Notes: generated from the letters alone by a model not told the origin. Numbered from the stretch's first letter, positions 15,188-24,783 are shown. The stretch: 64,000 bases of DNA from Gammaproteobacteria bacterium (GCA_018820925.1 JAHJNJ010000041.1:37855-101854); one strand, 5' to 3'. Numbers and translations are program-made.

Positions 15188-16084
15188 ATGAGGACAAAAG
15201 CACAATCCGAGCATCGACACTGGCTGATATTTATCGGCATCATCGCGATCATTACTATTGCGGGATACTTTGTGTTGTATCCGCAAACCCTTTTCAAACC
15301 GGGCGAACGGATGTTTGATCTGGGCTATAACCTCGGGCTGGCGGGCGGTTTGATGATGCTGACGTTGCTGCTCTATCCATTGCGCAAGCGCGTCAAGTTT
15401 TTCGAAAACCTGGGTTATTTGCCCTCATGGTTCAAGTGGCATATGGTATTTGGGATTCTGGGGCCATTGACCATCATTTTTCATTCCACCTATCACGTCT
15501 ATATTCCTTATATTCACCCCATGGGTTCTCCGAATGCGGCGGTAGCCATGCTATGCATGCTGCTGGTGTCGGGTAGCGGGACATTCGGACGTTTTTTCTA
15601 CACCAAGATTCACCACGGTTTGTACGGACGCCAAGCCACGGTGAACGAGTTGCGCGCGGAACTGGAACAGTCCGGCGACGTGAAATCGCTGTTCAGTTTT
15701 GCACCCGCCGTGGAAAAATCGCTGGAAGATTTCCGTGTGCGTGCCGACGAGTATGCCAAAAGTTCGGGGCTCGGACTGATCACCTTTCTCACGATCGGAT
15801 TTCGAACCGCACTCTTGTCCAGATCCTTATCCAAAGAATTGCGCCGAACCATGCATACCCAGGCGAAGGAAAGTAATTTCTCTGCGGCGCAACTCCAGGG
15901 AATGGAGGGGATGTTTGTCGATTATCGCGAAAAGATCGCTACTTACCTAGGTGCAGTGCGCGACGCTGCGACGTTTCATACCTATGAGCGGCTATTCTCG
16001 TGGTGGCATATCTTCCATATCCCGCTGGTTTACATGATGGTGTTCAGTGCGCTTTACCACGTGTATGCGGTGCATGCGTATTGA
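15188..16084 (+). CDS. Inner-membrane putative b-type cytochrome of the PCC3 cluster
   Basis: A 298-residue membrane protein: helices at about 12-31, 46-64, 83-105, 118-133 and 270-293, with a cytoplasmic or periplasmic coiled segment (about 145-260) between the last two. Histidines inside or at the ends of helices (H85, H99, H103, H274, H277, H291) could ligate haem b, as in ferric-reductase-like proteins. No haem c motif is present. As first gene of the operon it is the likely link between the quinone pool and the periplasmic cytochrome. The ATG follows AGAG by a few bases. The haem assignment is inferred from His placement only. Confidence 0.7.
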   Translation: MRTKAQSEHRHWLIFIGIIAIITIAGYFVLYPQTLFKPGERMFDLGYNLGLAGGLMMLTLLLYPLRKRVKFFENLGYLPSWFKWHMVFGILGPLTIIFHSTYHVYIPYIHPMGSPNAAVAMLCMLLVSGSGTFGRFFYTKIHHGLYGRQATVNELRAELEQSGDVKSLFSFAPAVEKSLEDFRVRADEYAKSSGLGLITFLTIGFRTALLSRSLSKELRRTMHTQAKESNFSAAQLQGMEGMFVDYREKIATYLGAVRDAATFHTYERLFSWWHIFHIPLVYMMVFSALYHVYAVHAY

Positions 16085-16100
16085 TTCCGGAATCCAACAT

Positions 16101-17849
16101 ATGAAGACAATTACTCGCACGCTGGTTATTGCGTGTCTCCTGGTTGCGTGCCCCATGCAGGCACATGCAAACAAGTTGCTGATGCCGGGAGACGTCATCA
16201 AGAGCCACGCCAAGGAAGAGGAAAATTGCGAAAAATGCCACAAGAAATTCGACAAGGCCGCGCAATCCGGTCTGTGTGCCGATTGCCACAAGGAAATCGG
16301 CAAGGACATTAACGAGAAAAAAGGTTTCCATGGCCGCATGGAAGCCGGCAAGGAATGCAAGGAATGCCATCCCGATCACAAAGGCCGCAATGCCAAGGTC
16401 GCCGAATTCGATCATGGCAAGTTCGACCATGACAAAACCGATTTTGCATTGAAGGGCGGCCACCTGAAAGAAAAGGTGAAGTGCACCGATTGCCACAAGG
16501 CGGACAAAAAGTTCCGCGAAGCGCCCAGCTATTGCAACGACTGCCACAAGAAAGACGACAAGCATAAAGGCGGTCTGGGAACGGACTGCGCCAAGTGCCA
16601 CAGCGCGAAAGACTGGAAAACTGCCGTCTTTGATCACGACAAGACCAAGTTCAAATTGTCGGGCAAACACGTCGATGTGAAATGCGCCAAGTGTCATATC
16701 GACAACAAGTTCAAGGATACGCCCATAGCCTGCAAGGCTTGCCACAAGAAGGACGACGACAAGGCGCACAAGGGCAAGCTCGGCCCGAAGTGCGAGTCAT
16801 GCCACACTGCGAAGGGCTGGAAAGAGGTTCTGTTCGATCACGACAAGAAAACCAAATTCCCGCTGCTGGGCAAACACCAGGATGTGAAATGCGACAAATG
16901 CCACATCAACAAGAAGTACAAGGATACGCCCAAGGTTTGCAGTTCCTGCCACAAGAAGGATGACGACAAGGCACACAAGGGCAAATTCGGTCCGAAGTGT
17001 GAAACCTGCCATGCGGAAAAAGACTGGAAGGAAATCCTGTTCGATCATGACAAGAAGACCAAGTACCCGCTGCTCGGCAAACACCAGAAGATCAAGTGCG
17101 TGGATTGCCATAAAGGCGACCTGTACAAGGACAAGCTGAAGTCAGATTGCCTCTCCTGTCACGAGAAAGATGACAAGCACAAAGGACAGGAAGGCAAGAA
17201 ATGCGAGACGTGTCACAAAGAGGAAGCGTGGAACAAGACCACTTTTGATCACGGCAAGATGTCCACTTTCCCGTTGCTCGGACGGCATGCGCTGGTGGCG
17301 TGCAAGAAGTGCCACGCTGCGCCAACCTTCAAGGATGCCAAGTCGGATTGCTGGTCGTGCCACGAAAAAGACGACGGCAAAGTCCACAAACGCAAGTTCG
17401 GCTCGGAATGCCAGACTTGCCACAACACGCGCGACTGGAAGGCGTGGGACTTCGATCACAACAAGACCAGATTCAGGCTGGACGGCCCGCATAAGAAAAT
17501 CGGCAGCAATTGCTATGCATGCCATAAGCTGCCGATGGACAAGAAAGTATTGGCACCCACGGCATGCGGCAGTTGTCACGATCGCGACGATGTGCATAAC
17601 GGAAGCTTCGGCGACCGTTGCGAGCGCTGCCACGACGGCAATGACTGGAAGCATGTGAAAATGGGTGTGACTGCCTCGCGCTTCAAGAAGCAGGAGCCGC
17701 GGCAGAAAGTGGTTCACAGGCAAGTCGCAAAGAAGAAAGTAGCCCATAAGAAAGTGGCGGAACAGAAAGTTGCAAAAAAGAAAAAGACGCAGAAGAGCGA
17801 AGAGTCAATGAGCGTATTTGAAAAAATGATCAATTGGGGAGGATTTTGA
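16101..17849 (+). CDS. 21-haem periplasmic c-type cytochrome (PCC3)
   Basis: A 582-residue secreted cytochrome with 21 CXXCH motifs by my count. Residues 1-24 are an export signal (cleavage after AHA plausible; an LVAC sequence also resembles a lipobox). The body is built of repeats of about 65 residues, each carrying FDHDK, LLGKH and three haem motifs with Lys/Asp-rich links (KKDDDKAHKGKFGPKC). The last 60 residues are Lys/Val-rich and haem-free. Such extended multihaem proteins can act as wires across the periplasm. I chose the ATG at 16101, 16 bases after the upstream stop, as the signal peptide starts there. Its stop overlaps the next start by one base (TGATG). Confidence 0.92.
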   Translation: MKTITRTLVIACLLVACPMQAHANKLLMPGDVIKSHAKEEENCEKCHKKFDKAAQSGLCADCHKEIGKDINEKKGFHGRMEAGKECKECHPDHKGRNAKVAEFDHGKFDHDKTDFALKGGHLKEKVKCTDCHKADKKFREAPSYCNDCHKKDDKHKGGLGTDCAKCHSAKDWKTAVFDHDKTKFKLSGKHVDVKCAKCHIDNKFKDTPIACKACHKKDDDKAHKGKLGPKCESCHTAKGWKEVLFDHDKKTKFPLLGKHQDVKCDKCHINKKYKDTPKVCSSCHKKDDDKAHKGKFGPKCETCHAEKDWKEILFDHDKKTKYPLLGKHQKIKCVDCHKGDLYKDKLKSDCLSCHEKDDKHKGQEGKKCETCHKEEAWNKTTFDHGKMSTFPLLGRHALVACKKCHAAPTFKDAKSDCWSCHEKDDGKVHKRKFGSECQTCHNTRDWKAWDFDHNKTRFRLDGPHKKIGSNCYACHKLPMDKKVLAPTACGSCHDRDDVHNGSFGDRCERCHDGNDWKHVKMGVTASRFKKQEPRQKVVHRQVAKKKVAHKKVAEQKVAKKKKTQKSEESMSVFEKMINWGGF

Positions 17850-18904
17850 TGAAACGACCAGGACAAATTATTGGCAACCTGTTTGCCGTGATGCTTGCCG
17901 TGTTTTCAGTGCACGCGCCGGCTGAGACCAATATGGCCGGGCGCGACTTCAATCACACGGCCACCGGTTTTCCGCTGCACGGCGTGCATGCCAGCGCAGC
18001 GTGTGAAACGTGTCACGTTGCCGGTGTGTTCAAAGGCACGGCAAGGGATTGCGACGGTTGCCATGCGCTGGGCAAGCGTGTCGTGGCGACACCGAAGTCC
18101 ACCAGCCACATCGTGACCGATGCGCCGTGCGATACCTGTCACTTCAATGCCTCCACTTTTCTGGGCGCCCGCTTCAACCACGGGACCGCAGTGCCGGGAC
18201 AATGCAGGAACTGTCATAACGGCAGACAAAGCGAGGGTAAGCCGACAAGCCATAACACTGGCAACAAAGCGATCAAGTCCTGCGACCAATGTCACCGGTC
18301 CTTTACCTGGTTCAGTGCGAGCTGGAATCACATTGGCGTGGCACCAGGGACGTGTACGAATTGCCACATCCCGGGCGGGGAAAGCTCCTACAGCAAACCG
18401 GCGAGCCATACTGCGGGTACATTGAAAGGTGACAATCAATGCGACGACTGCCATGGTTTCGTCGCTTGGATTCCGGCCAGATTCAAGCACAACACCGGGG
18501 CGGCGTGCTCGAGTTGCCACCTCAATGGCGTGCGTGCAGTGGGACAGCCCTCTAGTCATTCCAGTTTTGTCGGTTGGCCAACAGAATGCAACGATTGCCA
18601 TACCAATACCATTAGCTGGTCGGGCGCGCTGGGCGCCAAGCCGAGCAACCACATTCCCTACAATGCCGGAGTCGCATGCAGTTCATGCCATGTGGGCACA
18701 TCTGTAACGACTGGACCGACCCTGCATGCTTATGTTTCCACTTTTGCCTGCACGACTTGTCACTTGAGCGGGACGAGCTACTTGGGACGCATGGATAAGA
18801 AAAGTATTGGGCATGAGGGAATGAAATCCGGTGACGACTGCTCCAAGTCCGGATGCCACAGACCGGCGGGCAGCAGAGGAACTGCATATATCAGATGGGA
18901 TTGA
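17849..18904 (+). CDS. 12-haem outer-membrane-associated c-type cytochrome (PCC3)
   Basis: A 351-residue secreted cytochrome with 11 CXXCH motifs and one CX4CH (CSKSGCH near residue 331). A signal peptide covers residues 1-26 (cleavage near APA). The haem repeats are spaced 25-35 residues with SH or NH pairs between them, and the protein is much less Lys-rich than the 21-haem partner. By position before the porin it is the likely surface-exposed or porin-embedded cytochrome. The ATG at 17849 overlaps the previous stop and has GGGGAGG upstream. A hairpin separates it from the porin gene. Confidence 0.9.
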   Translation: MKRPGQIIGNLFAVMLAVFSVHAPAETNMAGRDFNHTATGFPLHGVHASAACETCHVAGVFKGTARDCDGCHALGKRVVATPKSTSHIVTDAPCDTCHFNASTFLGARFNHGTAVPGQCRNCHNGRQSEGKPTSHNTGNKAIKSCDQCHRSFTWFSASWNHIGVAPGTCTNCHIPGGESSYSKPASHTAGTLKGDNQCDDCHGFVAWIPARFKHNTGAACSSCHLNGVRAVGQPSSHSSFVGWPTECNDCHTNTISWSGALGAKPSNHIPYNAGVACSSCHVGTSVTTGPTLHAYVSTFACTTCHLSGTSYLGRMDKKSIGHEGMKSGDDCSKSGCHRPAGSRGTAYIRWD

Positions 18905-18917
18905 GCATTGATACGCA

Positions 18918-18948
18918 GGCCGTGCAAACTGGCATTGCACGGCCTTTT
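18918..18948 (+). terminator. Intra-operon terminator or attenuator
   Basis: A perfect 10-bp stem (GGCCGTGCAA / TTGCACGGCC) with a 7-base loop is followed by only four T. It lies between the 12-haem cytochrome and the porin. With such a short T-run it may cause partial termination or protect the cytochrome transcript's 3' end. Confidence 0.65.
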
Positions 18949-18986
18949 GGGAAAAATATAAATATAAGAAATCAGGGAGTGAAACT

Positions 18987-21227
18987 ATGTCAATCAATTT
19001 GGCTTCAGGAATGAAGCGCTTAATTGCTTCGATAGCGTTATTGGCGGGGATGTGGTGCGGTGCCGCAACTGCCCAGCCGCTGGAGGATGTGAGTCTCGAG
19101 TACCAGAGTCAGGGTGTCGTCGCCACCATCCGGCTGTCCGGGCCGGTGCAGTACCAGCGCCATTTTCCGGCGAGTCACGGCAACACGCTGGAAATCTATT
19201 ACGACCGGATAAAGGATGCGAATAGCAATGTGAAATGGGTGGATGGCGAGGTACTTAGATCTCCCCCTTCCAGGCTTATTCCCAGCTTCACGGTGACCAC
19301 GCGCGATCAGCAGACGAAACCGAGGTTGGTGCTGGAGTTTTCACGCGAGGCGGAATTCAGCGTCGCTGCGGGCAAGGATAATCGCAGTCTGTTGATCACG
19401 ATCCAGCCGGACAGACGACCGGTGAGCAATGAACCTTTGCCTTTCCTGCCGACGGTCAAACCGGTGGCCAAGGCCGCAGCAAGCGGAACGCTCACGGCAG
19501 AACAACAAGCCGCGATCGCTGAAGCAAATAATGAGGCGCATGATTTGATGGTGCAGGCGCGCGAGGCGCTGGCCGCCAAAAAGAACGATGCGGCGGTGGA
19601 CGTGCTGAACAAATTGCTGTTGCTGCCGCCCAACGACTACACCGAGGACGGGCAGGAGTGGATAGGTGTGGCACGCGAACGTGCGGGACAATCCGACAAG
19701 GCAAAGGTTGAATACGACCTTTATTTGCGGCTGTTCCCGGGCGGAGCGGGTGCGGCACGTGTGGCGCAGCGCCTGGACGGATTGTCGGGCGTGGACAGCA
19801 ACGGCAAGCCGATGGCTGTGCCGACGGAGAAGAAACAGGCCGCCAGCCTGACGTCGTTCGGCAGCATCACTTCGCGTTATTACTACGGCAGAAGCCAGCT
19901 CGACGCAACCAACACGTTCAACAATACCACGACGACCGATTCATTATCGTTTACCGACCAGTCCATGCTCATCACCAGCGTGGATGCCTCCGAGCGTTAC
20001 AGGAGCGAAAAATACGATGCGCGGCTGGTGTTCCGCGATACCAGCACCTTGAACCTCCAGGCCGGTCAACACAGCCAGAACCGGCTGAGCGCGGCTTACG
20101 GCGAATTCAAGGGTCGGACGCAGAACTATATGTTGCGTCTGGGGCGGCAATCCCCGATGGGCGGCGGCGTGTTGGGACGGTTTGACGGTCTTGCCGGATA
20201 TTATGGCGATGCACAAGATATGCGTGTGAATGCAGTGGCGGGCGTACTGGACGATTACTCGCAGGGCAGCAAACCCAGGTTCTTTGGCGCGGGTGTGGAT
20301 AGCGGGATGTTTTCGGTCTATGGCATCAACCAAACCGTGGAAGGCGTGCAGGACAGGCGTGCAGTAGGTACGGAATTCCGCTATTTCGACGACAGGAAAT
20401 CTGCTTTCGCATTGCTGGACTACGACACCTATTTCAAGGCGGTGAATGCCGTGCAATTCATGGGCATGGGCAAGCTGGCCAATTTCAAGCTGCTGCCGGA
20501 TGCCACACTGAATTTTATGCTGGATCATCGCAGGACACCTTCGCTGAGCATTCGTAATGCCCTGAACGGTGCGAACACGTCGTCCATCATCGAAGTGCAG
20601 AATGATTTGCTGCAAGCCGTGTCAGCCGGGAGTTTGCGTGAATTGGCGCTGGCGCGCACGGCAACCACCAATATGGGGCAGATCGGAATCACGCTCCCCT
20701 GGCGCGAGAAATGGCAAGTGGGCGGCGATTTCCGGCTGACCAATACGACAGGATTGCCGGCCAGCGGACAGACCATCGACCCCAATACCCTCTTGCGCAT
20801 ATCGCAATGTACGGGCACGCAAACCCCGCAAGGCTGTGTCGATGCGCAGCCGGGTCGCGGCCTGGAGAAAAGCGTGACGGGGCAGGTTATCGGCAGCAGT
20901 CTCGTGTCGCAGGGAGATATCTGGTCGGGAAGTATTACCTTCAGTATCAGCAACAATGTAGACGGCAAGACCCTCTATGTTTACAACCATACGCAACTCA
21001 ACCCGGCCTGGAATCTGGACACTTCGCTGCAGTTGTCCAGCTACAAGGATCAATATGGTGGAACAACCAGACGCATTTCGCCATTAGTCCGCAGCGCATA
21101 TCGCTTCAGGGAGCAGCTCTACTTTGATGCGGATTTTACTTATGAAAACATGGACTATAGCGGCCCGCAGATGAGTACCAAAACCAAACGACTTGCCGTC
21201 TCGGGCGGAGTGCGCTGGGATTTCTAG
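18987..21227 (+). CDS. Outer-membrane beta-barrel porin of the PCC3 cluster
   Basis: A 746-residue outer-membrane protein. After a signal peptide (cleavage near ATA-QP, residue 30) comes an AMIN-like beta domain (about 40-150), an Ala-rich helical and TPR-like segment (about 175-270), then a barrel (about 295-746) of alternating hydrophobic strands ending in the terminal Phe (VRWDF) expected for Bam-dependent barrels. It should form the conduit that lets the cytochromes exchange electrons with the outside. The extra periplasmic domains could dock the 21-haem protein. AGGGAG lies seven bases before the ATG. A terminator follows. Confidence 0.85.
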   Translation: MSINLASGMKRLIASIALLAGMWCGAATAQPLEDVSLEYQSQGVVATIRLSGPVQYQRHFPASHGNTLEIYYDRIKDANSNVKWVDGEVLRSPPSRLIPSFTVTTRDQQTKPRLVLEFSREAEFSVAAGKDNRSLLITIQPDRRPVSNEPLPFLPTVKPVAKAAASGTLTAEQQAAIAEANNEAHDLMVQAREALAAKKNDAAVDVLNKLLLLPPNDYTEDGQEWIGVARERAGQSDKAKVEYDLYLRLFPGGAGAARVAQRLDGLSGVDSNGKPMAVPTEKKQAASLTSFGSITSRYYYGRSQLDATNTFNNTTTTDSLSFTDQSMLITSVDASERYRSEKYDARLVFRDTSTLNLQAGQHSQNRLSAAYGEFKGRTQNYMLRLGRQSPMGGGVLGRFDGLAGYYGDAQDMRVNAVAGVLDDYSQGSKPRFFGAGVDSGMFSVYGINQTVEGVQDRRAVGTEFRYFDDRKSAFALLDYDTYFKAVNAVQFMGMGKLANFKLLPDATLNFMLDHRRTPSLSIRNALNGANTSSIIEVQNDLLQAVSAGSLRELALARTATTNMGQIGITLPWREKWQVGGDFRLTNTTGLPASGQTIDPNTLLRISQCTGTQTPQGCVDAQPGRGLEKSVTGQVIGSSLVSQGDIWSGSITFSISNNVDGKTLYVYNHTQLNPAWNLDTSLQLSSYKDQYGGTTRRISPLVRSAYRFREQLYFDADFTYENMDYSGPQMSTKTKRLAVSGGVRWDF

Positions 21228-21250
21228 GTTCGCAGTTGCAGAGAAAATGT

Positions 21251-21287
21251 ACGGGGGCGTCGGACGCGGATCTGACGTCCCCGTTTT
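21251..21287 (+). terminator. Terminator of the porin-cytochrome operon
   Basis: ACGGGGGCGTC (21251-21261) pairs with GACGTCCCCGT (21274-21284) with one mismatch, followed by TTTT. It closes the operon 24 bases after the porin stop. Confidence 0.8.
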
Positions 21288-21377
21288 AATAATGGGCCGT
21301 GCATTTTTTAATGAAAGGCCTGCGCAATCGATCACGGTCTGGTAAATTTCGCATTTCCAAAAATAAGGGGTGGAGTT

Positions 21378-22544
21378 ATGAAAATACACGAGTACCAAGG
21401 TAAGGAAATATTGCGCGAGTTCGGCGTGCCGACACCGCGCGGGGAGGCTTGCTTCAGCGTTGATGAGGCGGTTGCGGCAGCCCAGAAACTGGGCGGCAAA
21501 GTCTGGGTGGTGAAGGCGCAGATTCATGCGGGCGGTCGCGGCAAGGGCGGCGGCGTGAAAGTGGCGAAGTCGCCGGATGAAGTGCGCCAGTATGCGGGCC
21601 AGATTCTTGGCATGCAGTTGGTGACACACCAGACCGGCCCGGAAGGCCAGAAGGTGCGACGCCTGCTGATCGAGGAAGGCGCGCAGATCGTCAAGGAATT
21701 GTATGTGGGCATGGTGGTGGACCGCGCTTCGCAGCGCGTCGCGCTGCTGGCCAGCAGCGAGGGTGGAATGGAGATCGAAGAAGTCGCCAAACACTCTCCG
21801 GAAAAGATTCATACCGTGCGCATCGATCCGACCAGCGGATTGACCGATGCGGAAGCTTCGAAAGTGGCGCGCGACATCGGCATTCCCGATGTGGCCAATG
21901 CCGAGGCAGTCAAAGTGCTGCAGGGCCTGTATCGCGCCTTTGTCGAAAAAGATGCGATGCTGGCGGAAATCAATCCGCTGATCGTCACCGCAGATAACCG
22001 CGTGGTGGCGCTGGACGCAAAATTCAACTTCGATTCCAACGCGCTGTATCGCCGTCCCGAGATCGTCGCCATGCGCGATCTGGATGAAGAAGATCCGGCG
22101 GAGATCGAGGCGTCCAAGTTCGACCTGAGCTACATCCAGCTCGACGGCAATATCGGCTGTCTGGTGAACGGTGCCGGTCTGGCCATGGCGACCATGGACA
22201 TCATCAAGCTGTACGGCGGCAGCCCGGCCAACTTCCTCGATGTGGGCGGCGGCGCGACGACGGAGAAAGTGACCGAGGCCTTCAAGCTGATGCTGAAGAA
22301 CCCCAACCTCAAGGCCATCCTCGTCAATATTTTCGGCGGCATCATGCGCTGCGATGTGATTGCCGAGGGCGTGGTTGCGGCCGCGCGCGAGGTGCATCTG
22401 AATGTGCCTCTGGTGGTGCGTCTGGAAGGCACCAACGTCGATCTGGGCAAGAAGATCCTGGCCGACTCCGGCCTGCCCATCATCTCCGGTAACGATATGG
22501 CGGACGCGGCACAAAAAGTCGTTGCAGCCGCGAAAGGTAAATAA
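21378..22544 (+). CDS. sucC: Succinyl-CoA synthetase beta subunit (ADP-forming)
   Basis: SucC forms the nucleotide- and CoA-binding partner of SucD in the tricarboxylic acid cycle. The 388-residue product begins [16 protein letters not shown] and has the ATP-grasp features [10 protein letters not shown] and [11 protein letters not shown] near the carboxy end. Length is normal. The ATG is preceded by a GGGGTGGAG site. sucD starts one base after its stop. In an autotrophic iron oxidiser the enzyme may serve biosynthesis more than energy yield, but the sequence does not show that. Confidence 0.97.
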   Translation: MKIHEYQGKEILREFGVPTPRGEACFSVDEAVAAAQKLGGKVWVVKAQIHAGGRGKGGGVKVAKSPDEVRQYAGQILGMQLVTHQTGPEGQKVRRLLIEEGAQIVKELYVGMVVDRASQRVALLASSEGGMEIEEVAKHSPEKIHTVRIDPTSGLTDAEASKVARDIGIPDVANAEAVKVLQGLYRAFVEKDAMLAEINPLIVTADNRVVALDAKFNFDSNALYRRPEIVAMRDLDEEDPAEIEASKFDLSYIQLDGNIGCLVNGAGLAMATMDIIKLYGGSPANFLDVGGGATTEKVTEAFKLMLKNPNLKAILVNIFGGIMRCDVIAEGVVAAAREVHLNVPLVVRLEGTNVDLGKKILADSGLPIISGNDMADAAQKVVAAAKGK

Positions 22545-22545
22545 C

Positions 22546-23427
22546 ATGTCCATACTCATCAATAAAAACACCAAAGTCATCACGCAGGGCATGACCGGCA
22601 AGGTCGGCCAGTTCCACACACACCATTGCAAGCAGTATGCGAACGGCGCGAACTGTTTTGTGGCGGGCGTGAATCCGAAAAAAGCGGGTGAAGATTTCGA
22701 AGGTATTCCTGTTTACGCCAGCGTGCTTGACGCGAAAAATGCGACCGGTGCGACCGTGTCCGTGATCTACGTGCCGCCGGCGGGCGCGGCGGCAGCCATC
22801 GACGAAGCGGTGGCGGCGGATCTGGATCTGGTGATCTGCATTACCGAAGGCGTTCCCGTACACGACATGCTGAAGACACGCTACAAGATGCAGGGCAAGC
22901 GCACCATCCTGATCGGGCCGAACTGCCCCGGCCTGATCACGCCGGATGAGATCAAGATCGGCATCATGCCCGGTCATATCCACAAGAAAGGCCGCATCGG
23001 TGTGGTATCCCGCTCCGGTACGCTGACTTATGAAGCGGTCGGGCAGCTCACTGCGCTGGGCTACGGCCAGTCTTCCTGCGTGGGCATCGGCGGCGATCCG
23101 ATCAACGGACTCAAGCACATCGATGTGCTGAAACTGTTCAACGAAGATCCCGAGACCGATGCGGTGATCATGGTTGGCGAGATCGGCGGTACCGACGAGG
23201 AAGAATGCGCGCGCTGGATCAAGGGCAACATGAAAAAACCCGTGGTCGGTTTCATCGCGGGCGTGACCGCGCCTCCGGGCAAGCGCATGGGTCATGCCGG
23301 TGCTATCATCTCGGGCGGCCAGGGCGGCGCCAATGAAAAGCTGGCCGTGATGGAAGAATGCGGCATCCATATCACGCGCAACCCGGCGGAAATGGGGCGC
23401 ACAATGCAGAAGGTGTTGAAGAAGTAG
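22546..23427 (+). CDS. sucD: Succinyl-CoA synthetase alpha subunit
   Basis: SucD carries the phosphohistidine intermediate and binds CoA. The 293-residue product starts [20 protein letters not shown] and has the CoA-domain GNCPG-like segment ([11 protein letters not shown]) and the active-site loop MGHAGAII with the catalytic His near residue 249. I use the ATG at 22546, one base after sucC. The stop TAG falls in the first bases of a palindromic repeat. Confidence 0.97.
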   Translation: MSILINKNTKVITQGMTGKVGQFHTHHCKQYANGANCFVAGVNPKKAGEDFEGIPVYASVLDAKNATGATVSVIYVPPAGAAAAIDEAVAADLDLVICITEGVPVHDMLKTRYKMQGKRTILIGPNCPGLITPDEIKIGIMPGHIHKKGRIGVVSRSGTLTYEAVGQLTALGYGQSSCVGIGGDPINGLKHIDVLKLFNEDPETDAVIMVGEIGGTDEEECARWIKGNMKKPVVGFIAGVTAPPGKRMGHAGAIISGGQGGANEKLAVMEECGIHITRNPAEMGRTMQKVLKK

Positions 23428-23499
23428 TGGTGAGTGGAAAGTAGTAAGTGGTGAGTGGAGGCGCCACTCCCACTTGCTACTTGCAACTTCCCGCTTACC
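23424..23499. repeat. Imperfect inverted repeat of GTGGTGAGTGG type
   Basis: Arms of about 33 bases rich in GTAAGTGGTGAGTGG words face a complementary arm (CCACTCCCACTTGCTAC...). The left arm contains the sucD stop codon. The rest of the gap to the next gene holds only its ribosome-binding site. Confidence 0.65.
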
Positions 23500-23517
23500 C
23501 GGTCTAAGGGGGAAGTA

Positions 23518-24255
23518 ATGCTGGAGATGTTCCAAACCACCCAGTTCTGGGTGGATGTGTTCAAGATCATTGTTATCGATTTGCTGCTGTCCGGCGACAA
23601 TGCGGTGGTGATTGCGCTGGCGTGCCGCAACCTGCCGCTGGCGCAACGCAAAAAAGGCATCCTGTACGGCGTGGGCGGCGCGATCGGCTTGCGCATCGTG
23701 TTGACCTTCTTTGCCGTGACTTTGCTGTCGTTGCCCTATCTCAAGTTGGTCGGTGCGTTGCTGCTGCTGTGGATCGGCATCAAGCTGATTCTGCCGGAAG
23801 AAGAGCATGGCGAGGGAAACATCAAGGCCGAGGCGAATCTGTGGGGCGCGGTGAAAACCATCATCATCGCCGACTTCGTGATGAGTCTGGACAACGTGCT
23901 GGGTGTGGCCGCAGCGGCGAAGGGGAGCGTGTTCCTGCTGGTGTTTGGCCTGTTGATCAGCATCCCGCTGATCGCCTGGAGCAGCCAACTGGTGCTGAAA
24001 CTGATCGATCGCTATCCCTTCATCATCTATGCGGGCGGTGCATTGCTGGGCTATGTGGCGGGCGAGATGCTGGTGACTGAGGCTTTGTTCAAGGAATTGG
24101 TCGAGGCGCGGCATTATCTGCATTGGCTGGTCCCGTTGCTGGGAGCGGTGTTCGTGCTGGCGATGGGCTTGTGGCTGGCGAGGCGCATGGCGGAAAAAGC
24201 GCCTGCCGTGCACCTGGTCGATGAGCGGGTCGGCGAGACCCGCGACGAATCATGA
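23518..24255 (+). CDS. TerC-family integral membrane protein
   Basis: A 245-residue membrane protein of the TerC/YjbE type, a family tied to metal-ion handling (manganese export is shown for some members) and to tellurite resistance. About seven helices are visible. The conserved acidic motifs are DLLLSGDNAVVIAL near the start and DFVMSLDNVLGV in the middle; their Asp residues lie in helices and probably coordinate the metal. I use the ATG at 23518 with GGGGGAAG upstream. A universal stress protein follows closely. Metal specificity cannot be read from the sequence. Confidence 0.85.
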   Translation: MLEMFQTTQFWVDVFKIIVIDLLLSGDNAVVIALACRNLPLAQRKKGILYGVGGAIGLRIVLTFFAVTLLSLPYLKLVGALLLLWIGIKLILPEEEHGEGNIKAEANLWGAVKTIIIADFVMSLDNVLGVAAAAKGSVFLLVFGLLISIPLIAWSSQLVLKLIDRYPFIIYAGGALLGYVAGEMLVTEALFKELVEARHYLHWLVPLLGAVFVLAMGLWLARRMAEKAPAVHLVDERVGETRDES

Positions 24256-24268
24256 AGCGGAGGAAGGC

Positions 24269-24694
24269 ATGAAAATATTGATTCCGGTAGACGGTTCGGC
24301 CCCGGGCAACCGTGCGGTGGAACATGTGATCGCCAGCGTGGCCTGGCTGAAAGAACCGCCGCAGATTCATCTGCTCAATGTGCAATGGAAGCTGGCGACC
24401 GCCAATGTGAAGCTGTTCATCAGCCAGGACACCATCAACGACTATTACCGCGAGCAAGGCATGGCCGCACTGGCCGATGCGCGCGCCAAGCTGGAGGCGG
24501 CGGGACTGGCTTACAGCTACCACATCGCCATCGGCACCCCGGCGGAAGCCATTGTCCAGGCCGCACAGGAGCAGCATGCGGACCAGATTGTGATCAGCGC
24601 ACATGGTCAGGGCACGCTCAGTAAAATGCTGCTGGGTTCAGTGGCCACCAAGGTCGCTCATCTGGCTCCGATCCCCGTCTTGCTGGTGAAGTGA
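24269..24694 (+). CDS. Universal stress protein (UspA family)
   Basis: A single-domain universal stress protein of 141 residues. It has the beta-strand start KILIPVDGS, the mid segment GTPAEAIVQAAQEQHADQIV and the nucleotide-binding motif G-x2-G-x9-G-S near HGQGTLSKMLLGSVATKV, so it probably binds ATP. The ATG at 24269 has AGGAAGG upstream. It is 13 bases after the TerC gene, so the two are likely co-transcribed. Confidence 0.9.
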   Translation: MKILIPVDGSAPGNRAVEHVIASVAWLKEPPQIHLLNVQWKLATANVKLFISQDTINDYYREQGMAALADARAKLEAAGLAYSYHIAIGTPAEAIVQAAQEQHADQIVISAHGQGTLSKMLLGSVATKVAHLAPIPVLLVK

Positions 24695-24783
24695 AATAAC
24701 TGATAAATCAAACAGGTATGGTTTGGGCTTGAAAAATGTTTTAGTATTCGTTCCGTAGCCTCAGGGAAAGAATAAATACGGGC

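Noticed and set aside
16101..16180. Lipoprotein assignment for the 21-haem cytochrome
   Set aside because: LVAC resembles a lipobox, but a normal cleavage site AHA follows and the protein fits a soluble periplasmic role; left open and not called.
16250..17680. Regularly spaced repeats that could suggest a CRISPR array
   Set aside because: The repeats are degenerate, in frame, and encode haem-binding modules of a cytochrome. No CRISPR array or cas gene is present.
24695..24783. A sigma-70 promoter before the kinase operon
   Set aside because: TTGAAA and AT-rich hexamers occur but not at a usable spacing, so no promoter is called.
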